From: CAZYWA01 sp964650975 [NCBI: uncultured bacterium]
GTDB taxonomy: Bacteria; JADJOY01
Reading direction: 5' to 3'
DNA: 40,855 nt
Assembly (NCBI GenBank): GCA_964650975.1
Contig: CAZYWA010000008.1
Location: forward strand, 1 to 40,855
In this document: in pieces, positions 15,312-23,700 of the stretch
How positions within the stretch are numbered: position 1 is the first letter of the stretch
How the letters are laid out: every line of letters begins with the position of its first letter
Made by a program: the position numbers and the translations under genes
Notes under the pieces: generated by a model
The model's input: the letters and a program-made list of their open reading frames with translations, nothing else
The model's database searches: none
What the model was told of the DNA's origin: nothing

Positions 15312-17821
15312 TGCCGCGGGTGGTGATCGTGGGCGGCGGTTTCGGTGGCCTCTACGCCGCGCGCGGGCTGGCTCGCGCGCCGGTGCAGGTGACGCTCGTC
15401 GACCGGCGCAATCACCATCTCTTCCAGCCGCTGCTCTATCAGGTCGCGACCGCCGGTCTTTCGCCGGGCGACATCGCGCAGCCGATCCGGGGCATTCTCA
15501 AGAATCAGCCGAACATCGAGGTGTTGCTCGCGGACGTGCGGGGGTTCGACCTCGCGAATCGGCGGGTCGAGCTGGCCGACGGCGAGGTTTCGTACGACTA
15601 CCTGATCGTCGCGACCGGCGCCACGCACGCGTATTTCGGCCACCCAGAGTGGGAGAAGACCGCGCGCGGCCTCAAGACGCTCGAGGACGCGATCGCGATC
15701 CGCGGCCGGTTTCTCTTGGCCTTCGAGAATGCGGAGCGCGAACGGGACGAACGTCGCCGCCGCGCGCTGCTTTCGTTCGTGATCGTGGGTGCCGGTCCCA
15801 CGGGAGTGGAGCTCGCGGGCACCATGGCGGAGATGGCGCGCGTCTGCCTGGCGAGCGACTTCCGCCACATCGATCCGACGCTCGCGCGCGTGATCCTGTT
15901 CGAGGGTGGGCCGCGGGTGCTCCCGGCGTATCTCGAGTCGCTCTCGGCGAGCGCCAAGCGCCAGCTCGAGCGGCTCGGCGTCGACGTGCGCGTGGGTGCG
16001 GCAGTCACGGGCATTGGCGCCGGCTGGGTCGAGGTGGGCGGTGAACGGATCGAGTCCGAGTGTGTGTTCTGGGCGGCGGGCGTCGCGGCGTCGCCGCTCG
16101 GCGCCAAGCTCGGCGCGTCGCTCGACAAAGCGGGGCGCGTGATGGTCGAGCAGGACCTGACCGTTCCCGGGCATCCGGAGGTATTCGTGATCGGCGACCT
16201 CGCGCACGTGGCGGGAAAGGACGGAACGCTCGTGCCCGGGTTGGCGCCCGCCGCGATCCAGATGGGCCGCTACGCCGCGAAGCGCATTCGCGCCGCGATC
16301 GCCGGCAAGCCGCACGCGCCGTTCCAGTACCTCGACAAAGGAAGCCTCGCGACCATCGGCCGCGCCGCGGCCGTGGGCATGGCGGGGCCGTTTCGCTTCA
16401 CCGGACTGGTCGCGTGGCTCGCGTGGCTCCTGGTGCACATCTATTTTCTGATCGGGTTCCGGAACCGGTTGATCGTGCTCATCCAGTGGGCGTGGGCCTA
16501 CGTGACGTTCCAGCGCGGCGCGCGGCTCATCACCAACTACGCGCCGGCGATGGCGCTGCTCGCGGCGCTCGGTGTCGCGGGCGCGGGCTGCACCAGCTAC
16601 CAGGTGCAGCGGGTCAGCGTGAGCTCGACGGGCGGGGAAGGAAACGCGCGCAGCGGCGCGCCGTCGATCTCCTCGAACGGGCGAGTGGTCGCATTCGAGT
16701 CGGACGCGAGCAACCTGGTCGCGAACGACAAGAACGGCGCGCGCGACGTGTTCGTGCACGATCGCGGCGACGGCACCACGATCCGCGTCAGCGTCGACTC
16801 GAAGGGCGCGGAAGGGAACGACGCGAGCGATCACGCGGTGATCTCGGCCGGCGGCCGCTTCGTGGCGTTCGAGTCGGCGGCGACGAACCTCGTGCCTCAC
16901 GACAAGAACGATGTTTCGGACGTGTTCGTCCACGATCTCGAGACCCACAAGACCGAGCGCGTGAGTGTCGGAGCGCAAGGCGTCGAGGCGAACGACACCA
17001 GCGGTTCGCCGTCGATCTCGGGCGACGGCCGCCTGGTCGCGTTCCAGTCGACCGCGACTAACCTGGCGCCCGGCTCGGCGCACGTGAGCGCGATCTACGT
17101 GCGTGACCGTCAGGCCGGCACCACGCAAAAAGTGAGCGTCAACGACAAGGGCGAGGCCGCCAACAACGACTGCGAGTCGCCGTCGATCTCGAGCGACGGC
17201 CGCTACGTGGCGTTCGTGTGCAACGCCTGGAATCTGGTTCCCAACATTCGCGGCATCGCGAAGCAGGTCTATCTGCACGATCGCCAGGCTCATCACACGC
17301 GGCTGGTGAGCGTCACCGCTGACGGCCAGGCGGGAAGCTGGATGAGCTGGGCGCCGCACGTCGCGGCCGACGGCACCACCGTGTACGAGAGCTACGCGCC
17401 CAACTTGCTGGCACGCGACTCGAACGGCACCGGCGACGTGCTGCTCTTCGATCCCGTTGCCGGCACCAACGAACGCGTGAGCGTCACGAGCGGCGGCGAC
17501 CCGTCGAACGGCCCGTCGCTGGCTCCGGTCCCCACCGCCCACGGCCGCTACGTGATCTTCTCGTCCGCGGCCACCAACCTGGTGTCCGGCGACAGCAACG
17601 GAAAGGTCGACGTGTTCCTGCGCGATCGCAAGGCCAAGGACACCGAGCGGGTGAGCGAGAGCGCGAGCGGCGGCCAGTCGGACGGCGACAGCTGGTTCCC
17701 GGTGATCTCCGGCGACGGACTCATCCGCGCCTACGAGTCGGACGCGACCAACCTGGTGCCCGGCGACACCAACGGCGTCGCGGACGTGTTCGTGCAGGTC
17801 GCATCGCCGCCCTTCGAATGA
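15311..17821 (+). CDS. Type II NADH dehydrogenase fused to a seven-repeat PD40/TolB-like beta-propeller
   Basis: An 836-residue single frame. Residues 1 to ~400 are NDH-2: VVIVGGGFGGLYAARGL (FAD), LFQPLLYQVATAGLSP, FVIVGAGPTGVELAGTMAEM (NADH) and VFVIGDLAHV, oxidising NADH and reducing quinone at the inner face. Two C-terminal membrane segments follow (LVAWLAWLLVHIYFLIGF, LIVLIQWAWAYVTF). Instead of stopping near RLITN, the frame runs into a third hydrophobic segment (MALLAALGVAGAGC, Cys 427) and then seven ~58-residue repeats of the form RVSV..xGxxGN..SxxPSIS.DGRxVAF.S.ATNLV..D.NG..DVFVxDR. Three membrane passes would put the propeller outside the membrane. Either a true fusion or a lost stop between an ndh gene and a lipoprotein gene; an internal ATG at 16550 has no ribosome site. 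ATG 15311 follows fdxA directly. Confidence 0.88.
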   Translation: MPRVVIVGGGFGGLYAARGLARAPVQVTLVDRRNHHLFQPLLYQVATAGLSPGDIAQPIRGILKNQPNIEVLLADVRGFDLANRRVELADGEVSYDYLIVATGATHAYFGHPEWEKTARGLKTLEDAIAIRGRFLLAFENAERERDERRRRALLSFVIVGAGPTGVELAGTMAEMARVCLASDFRHIDPTLARVILFEGGPRVLPAYLESLSASAKRQLERLGVDVRVGAAVTGIGAGWVEVGGERIESECVFWAAGVAASPLGAKLGASLDKAGRVMVEQDLTVPGHPEVFVIGDLAHVAGKDGTLVPGLAPAAIQMGRYAAKRIRAAIAGKPHAPFQYLDKGSLATIGRAAAVGMAGPFRFTGLVAWLAWLLVHIYFLIGFRNRLIVLIQWAWAYVTFQRGARLITNYAPAMALLAALGVAGAGCTSYQVQRVSVSSTGGEGNARSGAPSISSNGRVVAFESDASNLVANDKNGARDVFVHDRGDGTTIRVSVDSKGAEGNDASDHAVISAGGRFVAFESAATNLVPHDKNDVSDVFVHDLETHKTERVSVGAQGVEANDTSGSPSISGDGRLVAFQSTATNLAPGSAHVSAIYVRDRQAGTTQKVSVNDKGEAANNDCESPSISSDGRYVAFVCNAWNLVPNIRGIAKQVYLHDRQAHHTRLVSVTADGQAGSWMSWAPHVAADGTTVYESYAPNLLARDSNGTGDVLLFDPVAGTNERVSVTSGGDPSNGPSLAPVPTAHGRYVIFSSAATNLVSGDSNGKVDVFLRDRKAKDTERVSESASGGQSDGDSWFPVISGDGLIRAYESDATNLVPGDTNGVADVFVQVASPPFE

Positions 17822-19992
17822 GGCTCGGAGGGCTGCGGTCCCTCGCAACCGCGGCACCGAATCGCGATCGATGTCCGCGGACGCGACGAAGCGTTTCGCT
17901 CAGTCACGTCTCCGGTTGGCCTCGCGCGCGAGGGACCGCGCGCCCTCCAGAAGCAGGGGCCGACGGCCCCGTGCCACCCAACGCTGCTCGACGGCTGGAG
18001 GGCCGCGCCTCCGCGATCACACTCGTCCCGGCCCTCGCGTTGCTGCTGAGCACGCTGCAAGCCACCGGTGCGGGCGACGGTGGTGCCGCGGCGGCTCTTC
18101 GCGTCTGGGTGCGCGATGCGAGCGGCGTTCACCAGGTCGGCGAGGGAGCTTCACTCGGCAGCGACGACGCCGCGAGCGCGCTCTTGCCGCTCGGATCGCT
18201 GGTGAAGCCGTTCCTGGCCAAGGCGTGGGCCTCGGCGCACCCCGACGAGCCGACGCCTCGCTTTCGGTGCACCGGCGGTTCCCAGTGCTGGCGCCCCGCC
18301 GGTCACGGCGATCTCGGGCTCACCACCGCGGTCGCGGTCTCGTGCAACGCGTATTTCCGGGCCCTCGCCGCGGCCACGCCACGCGACCTCGTGGCGCAGG
18401 TGCTCAGGGACGAGGGATTCGACGTTCGCGCGCCGCTCTCGCCCGACGCGGCGCTCGATCTCACTCCCGGCGAGCCGCAGGTGCGCGCGACTCCCGCGTC
18501 GCTCCTCGACGCCTACGTGCGGCTCGCGCGCTCGCCGTGGCCCGCGGGAGAGCGTGTCCGGCAGGAGGTGCTGGCCGGTCTCGCGGACTCGGCGCGCACC
18601 GGAACCGCGTCGGGTCTCGCCGCGCGCGGACTGCGCGCCAAGACCGGCACGGTGCCCGCGCTCGACGGCGCGCCGCTAGCCACCTCGGGCTTCACGGTGG
18701 CGTTCGACGACGGCGGCTGGGCGGTGATGGCGCTGCTCGCGCGCGGCACCGGACGCGAGGCCGCGCAGCGGCTCGCGGCGCTCTTGCCTCGCCTTCGACC
18801 GGGCGCGGTGACCCACGAGGCGCCGGTACCGAGCGAGACACCGGTCGGCGCCACGCAGGCAGCGCATCCGTTTGGCCTCGCGCGCGAGGGACCGCGCGCG
18901 CTCCAGCCGGGCAACGACGCCCGTCATTCCGGTTGGAGCGCCATCGGTCCCTCGGTGGCGAGCGAACCAACGGATGCACGATCCGCCCCACGGGTGGCCT
19001 GGGTCTGGAATCCCGCCAGCGGCGCCGAACCGCCTCCCGTTCGAGTCGCGCTCTTCGGCACGCTCGCACCGCACGAGATCGACGCCAGGAATCTCGGCTC
19101 GGGGCCCGTCGACGGCTCGGCGGGCTTCGTGGGCGCGGGATCGGTGCGATCGCTGGTGCCGGGGCTCACCCTTGAATCGAGCTTGTGGGAGCTCACGATT
19201 CCCAAGTACCGGCTGCGACGTGTCGTCGCGGGCTCGCTCGCGGTGGCGCGCGGTCCGTCGGGATCGCTGCGCGCCCTCGCCGAAATGCCGGCGGCGGAAT
19301 ACGTCGACGGCGTGATCGCGGCCGAGTTGCCGGGGGCCTCACCGGCACCGGATCGGATCGCGAGCCTCGGTGCGGCGGTGCTGCGCTTTCTCGGCCGTGG
19401 CTCTCGGCACGCCGACGCGGACGTGTGCGACAGCACCCACTGCGCGTGGTTCGTCGGCCGCGGGCCGCGGGTGCTGTGGCCCGACCCGCGCCACCCGGTG
19501 GAGGTGCGAGGCGCAGGTCCGTCACGTGGCCTTCTCGACGCGCTTCCTCCGGCGCTCTGGGAGCAGATCAAGTCGCAAGCGCGCGACGACGGTCCCAGCT
19601 CGTGGACCGCCGACTGCGGCGGCGCGCCGCTCTCGGCGCACGCGCTGTGGGGAAACGGCGATCGCCGCGTGTGGGTCTGCCCGCGCCACGGCACCACGCT
19701 GCGGTCGCGCTGGAGCCGCGAGTGGTCGCGGGCGGATCTGGCGCGCGCGTTCGGCGGCGACGTCGAGCGGCTCGAGCTGGTCGAGCCGGACGGAGTCTGG
19801 ACGCTACGCGTGACGCTCGCGCGCGGCGACGTCCGCGAGCTGCGCTACGACGACGTCCACCGCCAGCTCGCGTCGGTCCTCGGCTGGGACGCGCTGCCGA
19901 GCCCGGCGCTCGCGATCGCACCGACCGCCGACGGCTTCCGCGCCGACGGCGCCGGCAGCGGCCACCGCGTGGGGCTGTGTTTGGCGGATTGA
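17818..19992 (+). CDS. Penicillin-binding transpeptidase fused to a SpoIID-like amidase-enhancer domain
   Basis: A 724-residue protein. A signal-like segment (AITLVPALALLLSTLQATG) precedes a serine transpeptidase domain with SLVK (Ser127/Lys130), SCN (175-177) and KTG (275-277), the three penicillin-fold motifs. The second half resembles SpoIID/LytB: MPAAEYVDGVIAAELPG near residue 490, DVCDSTHCAWF and a final GSGHRVGLCLAD. SpoIID strips peptide-free glycan, so one polypeptide may combine peptide and glycan chemistry outside the membrane. ATG at 17818 overlaps the previous stop (ATGA), but the first ~45 codons are a family A repeat; GTG at 17971, just before the signal segment, may be the native start. 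A second repeat pair (about residues 354-381) lies in the linker between the two domains. Confidence 0.8.
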   Translation: MRLGGLRSLATAAPNRDRCPRTRRSVSLSHVSGWPRARGTARPPEAGADGPVPPNAARRLEGRASAITLVPALALLLSTLQATGAGDGGAAAALRVWVRDASGVHQVGEGASLGSDDAASALLPLGSLVKPFLAKAWASAHPDEPTPRFRCTGGSQCWRPAGHGDLGLTTAVAVSCNAYFRALAAATPRDLVAQVLRDEGFDVRAPLSPDAALDLTPGEPQVRATPASLLDAYVRLARSPWPAGERVRQEVLAGLADSARTGTASGLAARGLRAKTGTVPALDGAPLATSGFTVAFDDGGWAVMALLARGTGREAAQRLAALLPRLRPGAVTHEAPVPSETPVGATQAAHPFGLAREGPRALQPGNDARHSGWSAIGPSVASEPTDARSAPRVAWVWNPASGAEPPPVRVALFGTLAPHEIDARNLGSGPVDGSAGFVGAGSVRSLVPGLTLESSLWELTIPKYRLRRVVAGSLAVARGPSGSLRALAEMPAAEYVDGVIAAELPGASPAPDRIASLGAAVLRFLGRGSRHADADVCDSTHCAWFVGRGPRVLWPDPRHPVEVRGAGPSRGLLDALPPALWEQIKSQARDDGPSSWTADCGGAPLSAHALWGNGDRRVWVCPRHGTTLRSRWSREWSRADLARAFGGDVERLELVEPDGVWTLRVTLARGDVRELRYDDVHRQLASVLGWDALPSPALAIAPTADGFRADGAGSGHRVGLCLAD
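17826..17950. repeat. Family A REP pair at the start of the transpeptidase gene
   Basis: CGGAG-GGCTGC-GGTCCCTC-GCAACC on the left (core 17837-17844, one G-T wobble in the stem) and GCGCGC-GAGGGACC-GCGCGC-CCTCCAG on the right (core 17930-17937) are inverted relative to each other with about 85 bases between cores. The two hairpins have different stem sequences but the same loop. Confidence 0.85.
18876..18961. repeat. Family A REP pair inside the transpeptidase-SpoIID linker
   Basis: GCGCGC-GAGGGACC-GCGCGCG-CTCCAG (core 18886-18893) and TTGGAG-C-GCCATC-GGTCCCTC-GGTGGC (core 18946-18953, one G-T wobble) form an inverted pair. The frame stays open and the encoded residues (LAREGPRALQPG...) are Ala/Pro/Gly/Arg-rich, consistent with a tolerated linker insertion. 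Confidence 0.85.
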
Positions 19993-20040
19993 GGCCACCG
20001 CGCGATCTGGTTCGGGCTGGTGTCTGGCTGAATCGCTGGC

Positions 20041-20095
20041 GCGCCGGAGACCGTCGCGCTCCACGTTGGAGCCCGCCGGTCCCCGACGGGCGGGC
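20041..20095. repeat. Decayed family A pair
   Basis: GGAGACC..CGCGCTCC followed by TTGGAGCCCGCC-GGTCCCCG-ACGGGCGGG keeps the GGAG flanks, a recognisable core and a pairing stem on the right side (CCCGCC/GGCGGG). It fills much of the 147-bp gap between the convergent transpeptidase and yqeY genes and may help end transcription. Confidence 0.5.
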
Positions 20096-20139
20096 GCTTC
20101 GAGTGATCGCGGCCTCGGGAGCGCAGCGCCGATTGCGAA

Positions 20140-20589
20140 TCAGGGCAGCTTCGAAGCCACCAGCTGGTTCACCAGCTTCCCGTCGGCGCGCCCCTTGACG
20201 CGCTCCATCACCGCCTTCATCACCTTGCCCATGTCCTTCTTGGACGTGGCGCCGAGCTCGGCGACGACGCTCGCGACCACCGCCTCGACTTCCGCCGCGC
20301 CGAGCTGCTGCGGCAGATACGTCGCGAGGATCGCGAGCGCGGAGCGCTCCTTCACCGCGAGGTCCTCGCGATTCCCTTTTTCGAATTGCTCGATCGAATC
20401 CTTGCGCTTCTTCACGCCGCTCGCGATGGCGCCCAGCACGTCCTCGTCGGAGAGCGTCGAGCCCGCGCCCTTCTCGACCCGCAAGTTCTTCAAGTCCGCG
20501 ATCACCATGCGCAGCACCCACATCCGCTCGCTGTCCTTCGCCTTCATCGCGGTGGTCAGGTCTTCCTGGATCTTCTGATCGAGCGCCAT
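20140..20589 (-). CDS. yqeY: GatB/YqeY-domain protein
   Basis: A 149-residue protein matching the YqeY family over its whole length: MALDQKIQEDLTTAMKAKDSERMWVLRMVIADLKN, then KKRKDSIEQFEKGNREDLAVKERSALAILATYLPQQL and TSKKDMGKVMKAVMERVKGRADGKLVNQLV. The C-terminal helical part corresponds to the tRNA-binding tail domain of GatB, so a tRNA- or amidotransferase-linked role is assumed but unproven. ATG at 20589 has GGAGG eight bases upstream; the extra upstream codons come from a family A repeat and are rejected. It diverges from the sigma-54 activator gene. Confidence 0.93.
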   Translation of the reverse strand: MALDQKIQEDLTTAMKAKDSERMWVLRMVIADLKNLRVEKGAGSTLSDEDVLGAIASGVKKRKDSIEQFEKGNREDLAVKERSALAILATYLPQQLGAAEVEAVVASVVAELGATSKKDMGKVMKAVMERVKGRADGKLVNQLVASKLP

Positions 20590-20643
20590 CGGCGTTGCCT
20601 CCAGTCGAGCGGGTCGAGTGAGCCGCGATTCCGTCGATCCGGC

Positions 20644-20675
20644 CCTCGCGTGCGAGGGACCGCGCGCGCTCCAAA
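20644..20675. repeat. Single family A REP hairpin
   Basis: GCGTGC-GAGGGACC-GCGCGCG-CTCCAAA (core 20654-20661, one wobble pair) lies in the 142-bp divergent gap between yqeY and the sigma-54 activator. No inverse partner is close, so this is a REP singlet. Confidence 0.75.
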
Positions 20676-20719
20676 CGGCATCCACCAGATTGTAGCCCCA
20701 GATCCTTCCGCCCCGGCGC

Positions 20720-20725
20720 TAGAAT
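20720..20725 (+). promoter_or_regulatory. Possible -10 box of a leaderless transcript
   Basis: TAGAAT matches five of six bases of the sigma-70 -10 consensus and ends six bases before the GTG start at 20732, the normal distance from a -10 box to the transcription start. No Shine-Dalgarno is present. I see no good -35 at 16-18 bases. Confidence 0.45.
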
Positions 20726-20731
20726 CCGCGC

Positions 20732-23700
20732 GTGGAAGCCGCCGATACCGGTCACGTGCCGCGCGAGGCGGCGCCACTCGAGCTGCCCGAGTCGCTTCGC
20801 GGGCGCGTCCAGAATGCGCGCCTGGTCGCCGACCGCGACGGTGTGGCGCTCTGGGACGTGTCGCTCGCCGACGAGCCCGGAGCGCAGGTACTCAAGATCG
20901 TCCGGCTGCACGCCGCGGAGCCGATTCCCGACGAGCTGGTCCGGTTGCGCGCCGAGCACGAGGCGCTGCGGGATCTCGACGACCCCGCGGTGATCGCGTA
21001 CCGCGAGATTGTCCTCGACGGCGATCGCTTGCTGCTGATCCGCGAGCGCGTCGACGGCGAGCCGCTCTCGAGCCGTGGCGGTTCGTTGCCGCTCGCGACC
21101 GCGTTCCAGGTGATGGCGCGGGTTGCGTCCGTGCTGTCGGTCGCGCACAGCGCCGGGCGCCTGCATCGCTCGCTCCGTCCCGGCAACGTGCTGATCCAGC
21201 CACCGGCGGCCGACGGCGAGCCGGTGGTGCGCCTCGTGGACTGGGGGCTGGCACGGCTGCTGCCGCGTCGCGACGGCGGCCGCGAAGGGCTTTCCGCCGA
21301 GGTGTTCGCGTACCTGGCGCCGGAGCTCTCGGGCTTGTTGCAACGACCGGTCGACGGCCGCGCAGATCTGTGGTCGCTCGGCGTGCTGCTCTACGAGCTG
21401 CTCGCGTCGCGCCGTCCGTTCGACGGCGCGCGATCCGAGACGCTGCTGCGCGCGACGCTCACCCGCGAGCCCGCGTCGCTGCGCGCGCTCCGGAACGATG
21501 TGCCGGCGCTGCTCGACGGGATCGTGAGCAAGCTGCTCGCGAAGGAGCCGTCGGAGCGCTACCAGCACGCGCGCGCCGTAAGCTTCGACCTGGCGGAGCT
21601 GGCGCGGCGGATCGAGAGCGGGCGGGGCGACTCGACGTTCGCGCTCGGCACCGAGGACTCGCGCGGCGGGCTCAGGGTGGTGGCGCCGCTGGTGGGGCGC
21701 GATCCGCTGATCGTGCGGCTGGCGCGGACGCTCGAGCGGGCAGCGTCGGGAAATGGCGCGCTGGCGCTGCTCAGCGGGCCGGCGGGAGTCGGGAAGAGCC
21801 GCCTCGCTTCCGAGATCGCCGACCGCGCGGTGCGCATGGGCGGTCGCGCTCTCTGGGGACGGGCCAGCTCGACCACCCGGCTGGTTCCCTTGGCACCGCT
21901 CACCGACGCCTTCGGAGCGCTGGTCGATCGAGGTGCCAGCCCGGCGGGCGGCGAGGACCGTGAGGTGTTGCGCGGCCGGCTGCACAAGGGGATCGGCGAC
22001 CTCGCGGGCGAGGTACTGCGGCTGGTGCCCGACCTGGCCGAGATTCTGCCCTCCGGTCCGGCGCTGCCGTCGCTGCCTCCCGAGCGGGCGATGTTCCGGT
22101 TCCGCGAGGCGCTCTGCCGGCTGCTGGCTGCCATCGGCACCGAGGGACGGCCGCTGGTGCTGGTACTCGAGGATCTCGAGCACGCGGACGTCGCGACGCT
22201 CAAGCTGCTCGCGCATCTCGACGGCGGCGAGCTGCGGAACGCGCCGGTCTTCGTGATCGGGACCTACACCGATCGCGGCGACGGCGCGCGGCCGCGGGTG
22301 CGCGATCTCACCGCCGGGACCCGCTACGAGCTGGGGCCGCTCGAGCGCGAGAGCGCGGTGGCGCTCGCTGCCGCGGTGCTGGGCGGCGGCGACGGCGCCG
22401 AGCAGAAGCGTCTCGCCGAGCGGCTGGTGGATGCCGCCGGCCATTCGCCCGCGCGGATCCTGGAAGCGGCGCGCGCGTGGATCGACAAACCGCCCGCGCC
22501 GGGCGAGCCGCGGCGTGCTGCTCCCGCGACGGTCGGCGCGCGCGTGACGCCGCGCGGACCGGCGCCGTTTCAGGTCACGGCGGCGCTCGCCGTCGCCGGT
22601 ACCGCGCTCGACGTGGAAGCTCTCACCGCGGTCACGGGGCTCGACGCGGAGCAGGTGCTGACCGCCGCGGACGACGCATGCGACCGCGATCTGGTGATGC
22701 GCGTCCCCGGGCGCCGCACCCGCTACCGGCTGCGCGACGAATCGGTGCGCGGCACCTGGCTCGCCGCTCTCCACGACGAGGAGCGGGTCTCGTGGCAGCG
22801 TCGGGTGGCGCGCGCGCTGCCCGCCGGCGACGGCACGCTCGCGCAGCGCGTGGTGGCGTGGGCGCAGGCGCTCGAAGTGGGAGACGCCGCGCGGATCCGC
22901 GAGCTCGGGCCGCGCGCGGCGCGCGAGTGCTTCGAGGTGATGGCGCCCGACGAGGCGCTGGCGGTGGCGCGCGCGACCCTCGAATCGGGAGCGGCGCTTC
23001 CGCCCCCGAGCGCGGTCGGCGCCGAGCTCGCGATCGCCGACGCGCAGGCGCTGCTCGGCCGCTGGCGCGAGGCGCTCGCTTCCTACCTCACCGCGCTCCG
23101 CGACCTCGACGATCGTTCGACTCGGCTCGCCGTCGCGCGCCGCATGGCCGAGCTCGAGCTCGCCGACGGCGCTCCCGAGAAAGCGGTGCGCACGCTGCTC
23201 GCGGCGCGCGGCACGCTGCGCTTGCGGGTGCCGCGGACCGAGCTGGCGGCGCGCGTCGAGGTGTGGGCGGAGCGTGCCATCGATGCGCTGCAGCGAGTCA
23301 ACGAGAGCCGCGGCCTCACCTCGGTCGCGTCGCCGCGCCGCGAGCGCTCGATCGAGGTGCTCCGCTGGCTGGAAAGCTACGCACGCGCCATCGAGCCGCT
23401 CAGTCCACGGCGCTCGACCGGATCGCGGCTGCGCGCGCTGCATCTCGCGGCACGCCTCGGCACGATCGAGGCTTTTCCGCGTCTCCTGGAGCGCGAGTCG
23501 CGCGAGTGGCTGCGGCGTGGCAGCCGCGAGTGGGCGGTGCGGCTCGCACGCCGCGCGTTGAGCGAGCGGGAAGGAGCCGGAACGCTCTCGACCGCGGCGC
23601 CCGCGCACCAGGCGCTCGGCGAGACGCTGCTCGCGGCGGGACGGATCGAGGAGGCGCTCTCGCATCTCGAGGAGGCGGCGCGCGGCTTCGAGGAGCAAGG

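Noticed and set aside
16550-17821. Separate propeller lipoprotein gene starting at an internal ATG
   Set aside because: No ribosome site and no stop before it; the preceding frame is continuous with NDH-2. Kept as an alternative history, not as a separate gene.
15104-17857. Long minus-strand open frame opposite ferredoxin and the NDH-2 fusion
   Set aside because: Antisense shadow; repetitive Arg/His/Val composition mirrors the propeller repeats on the coding strand.
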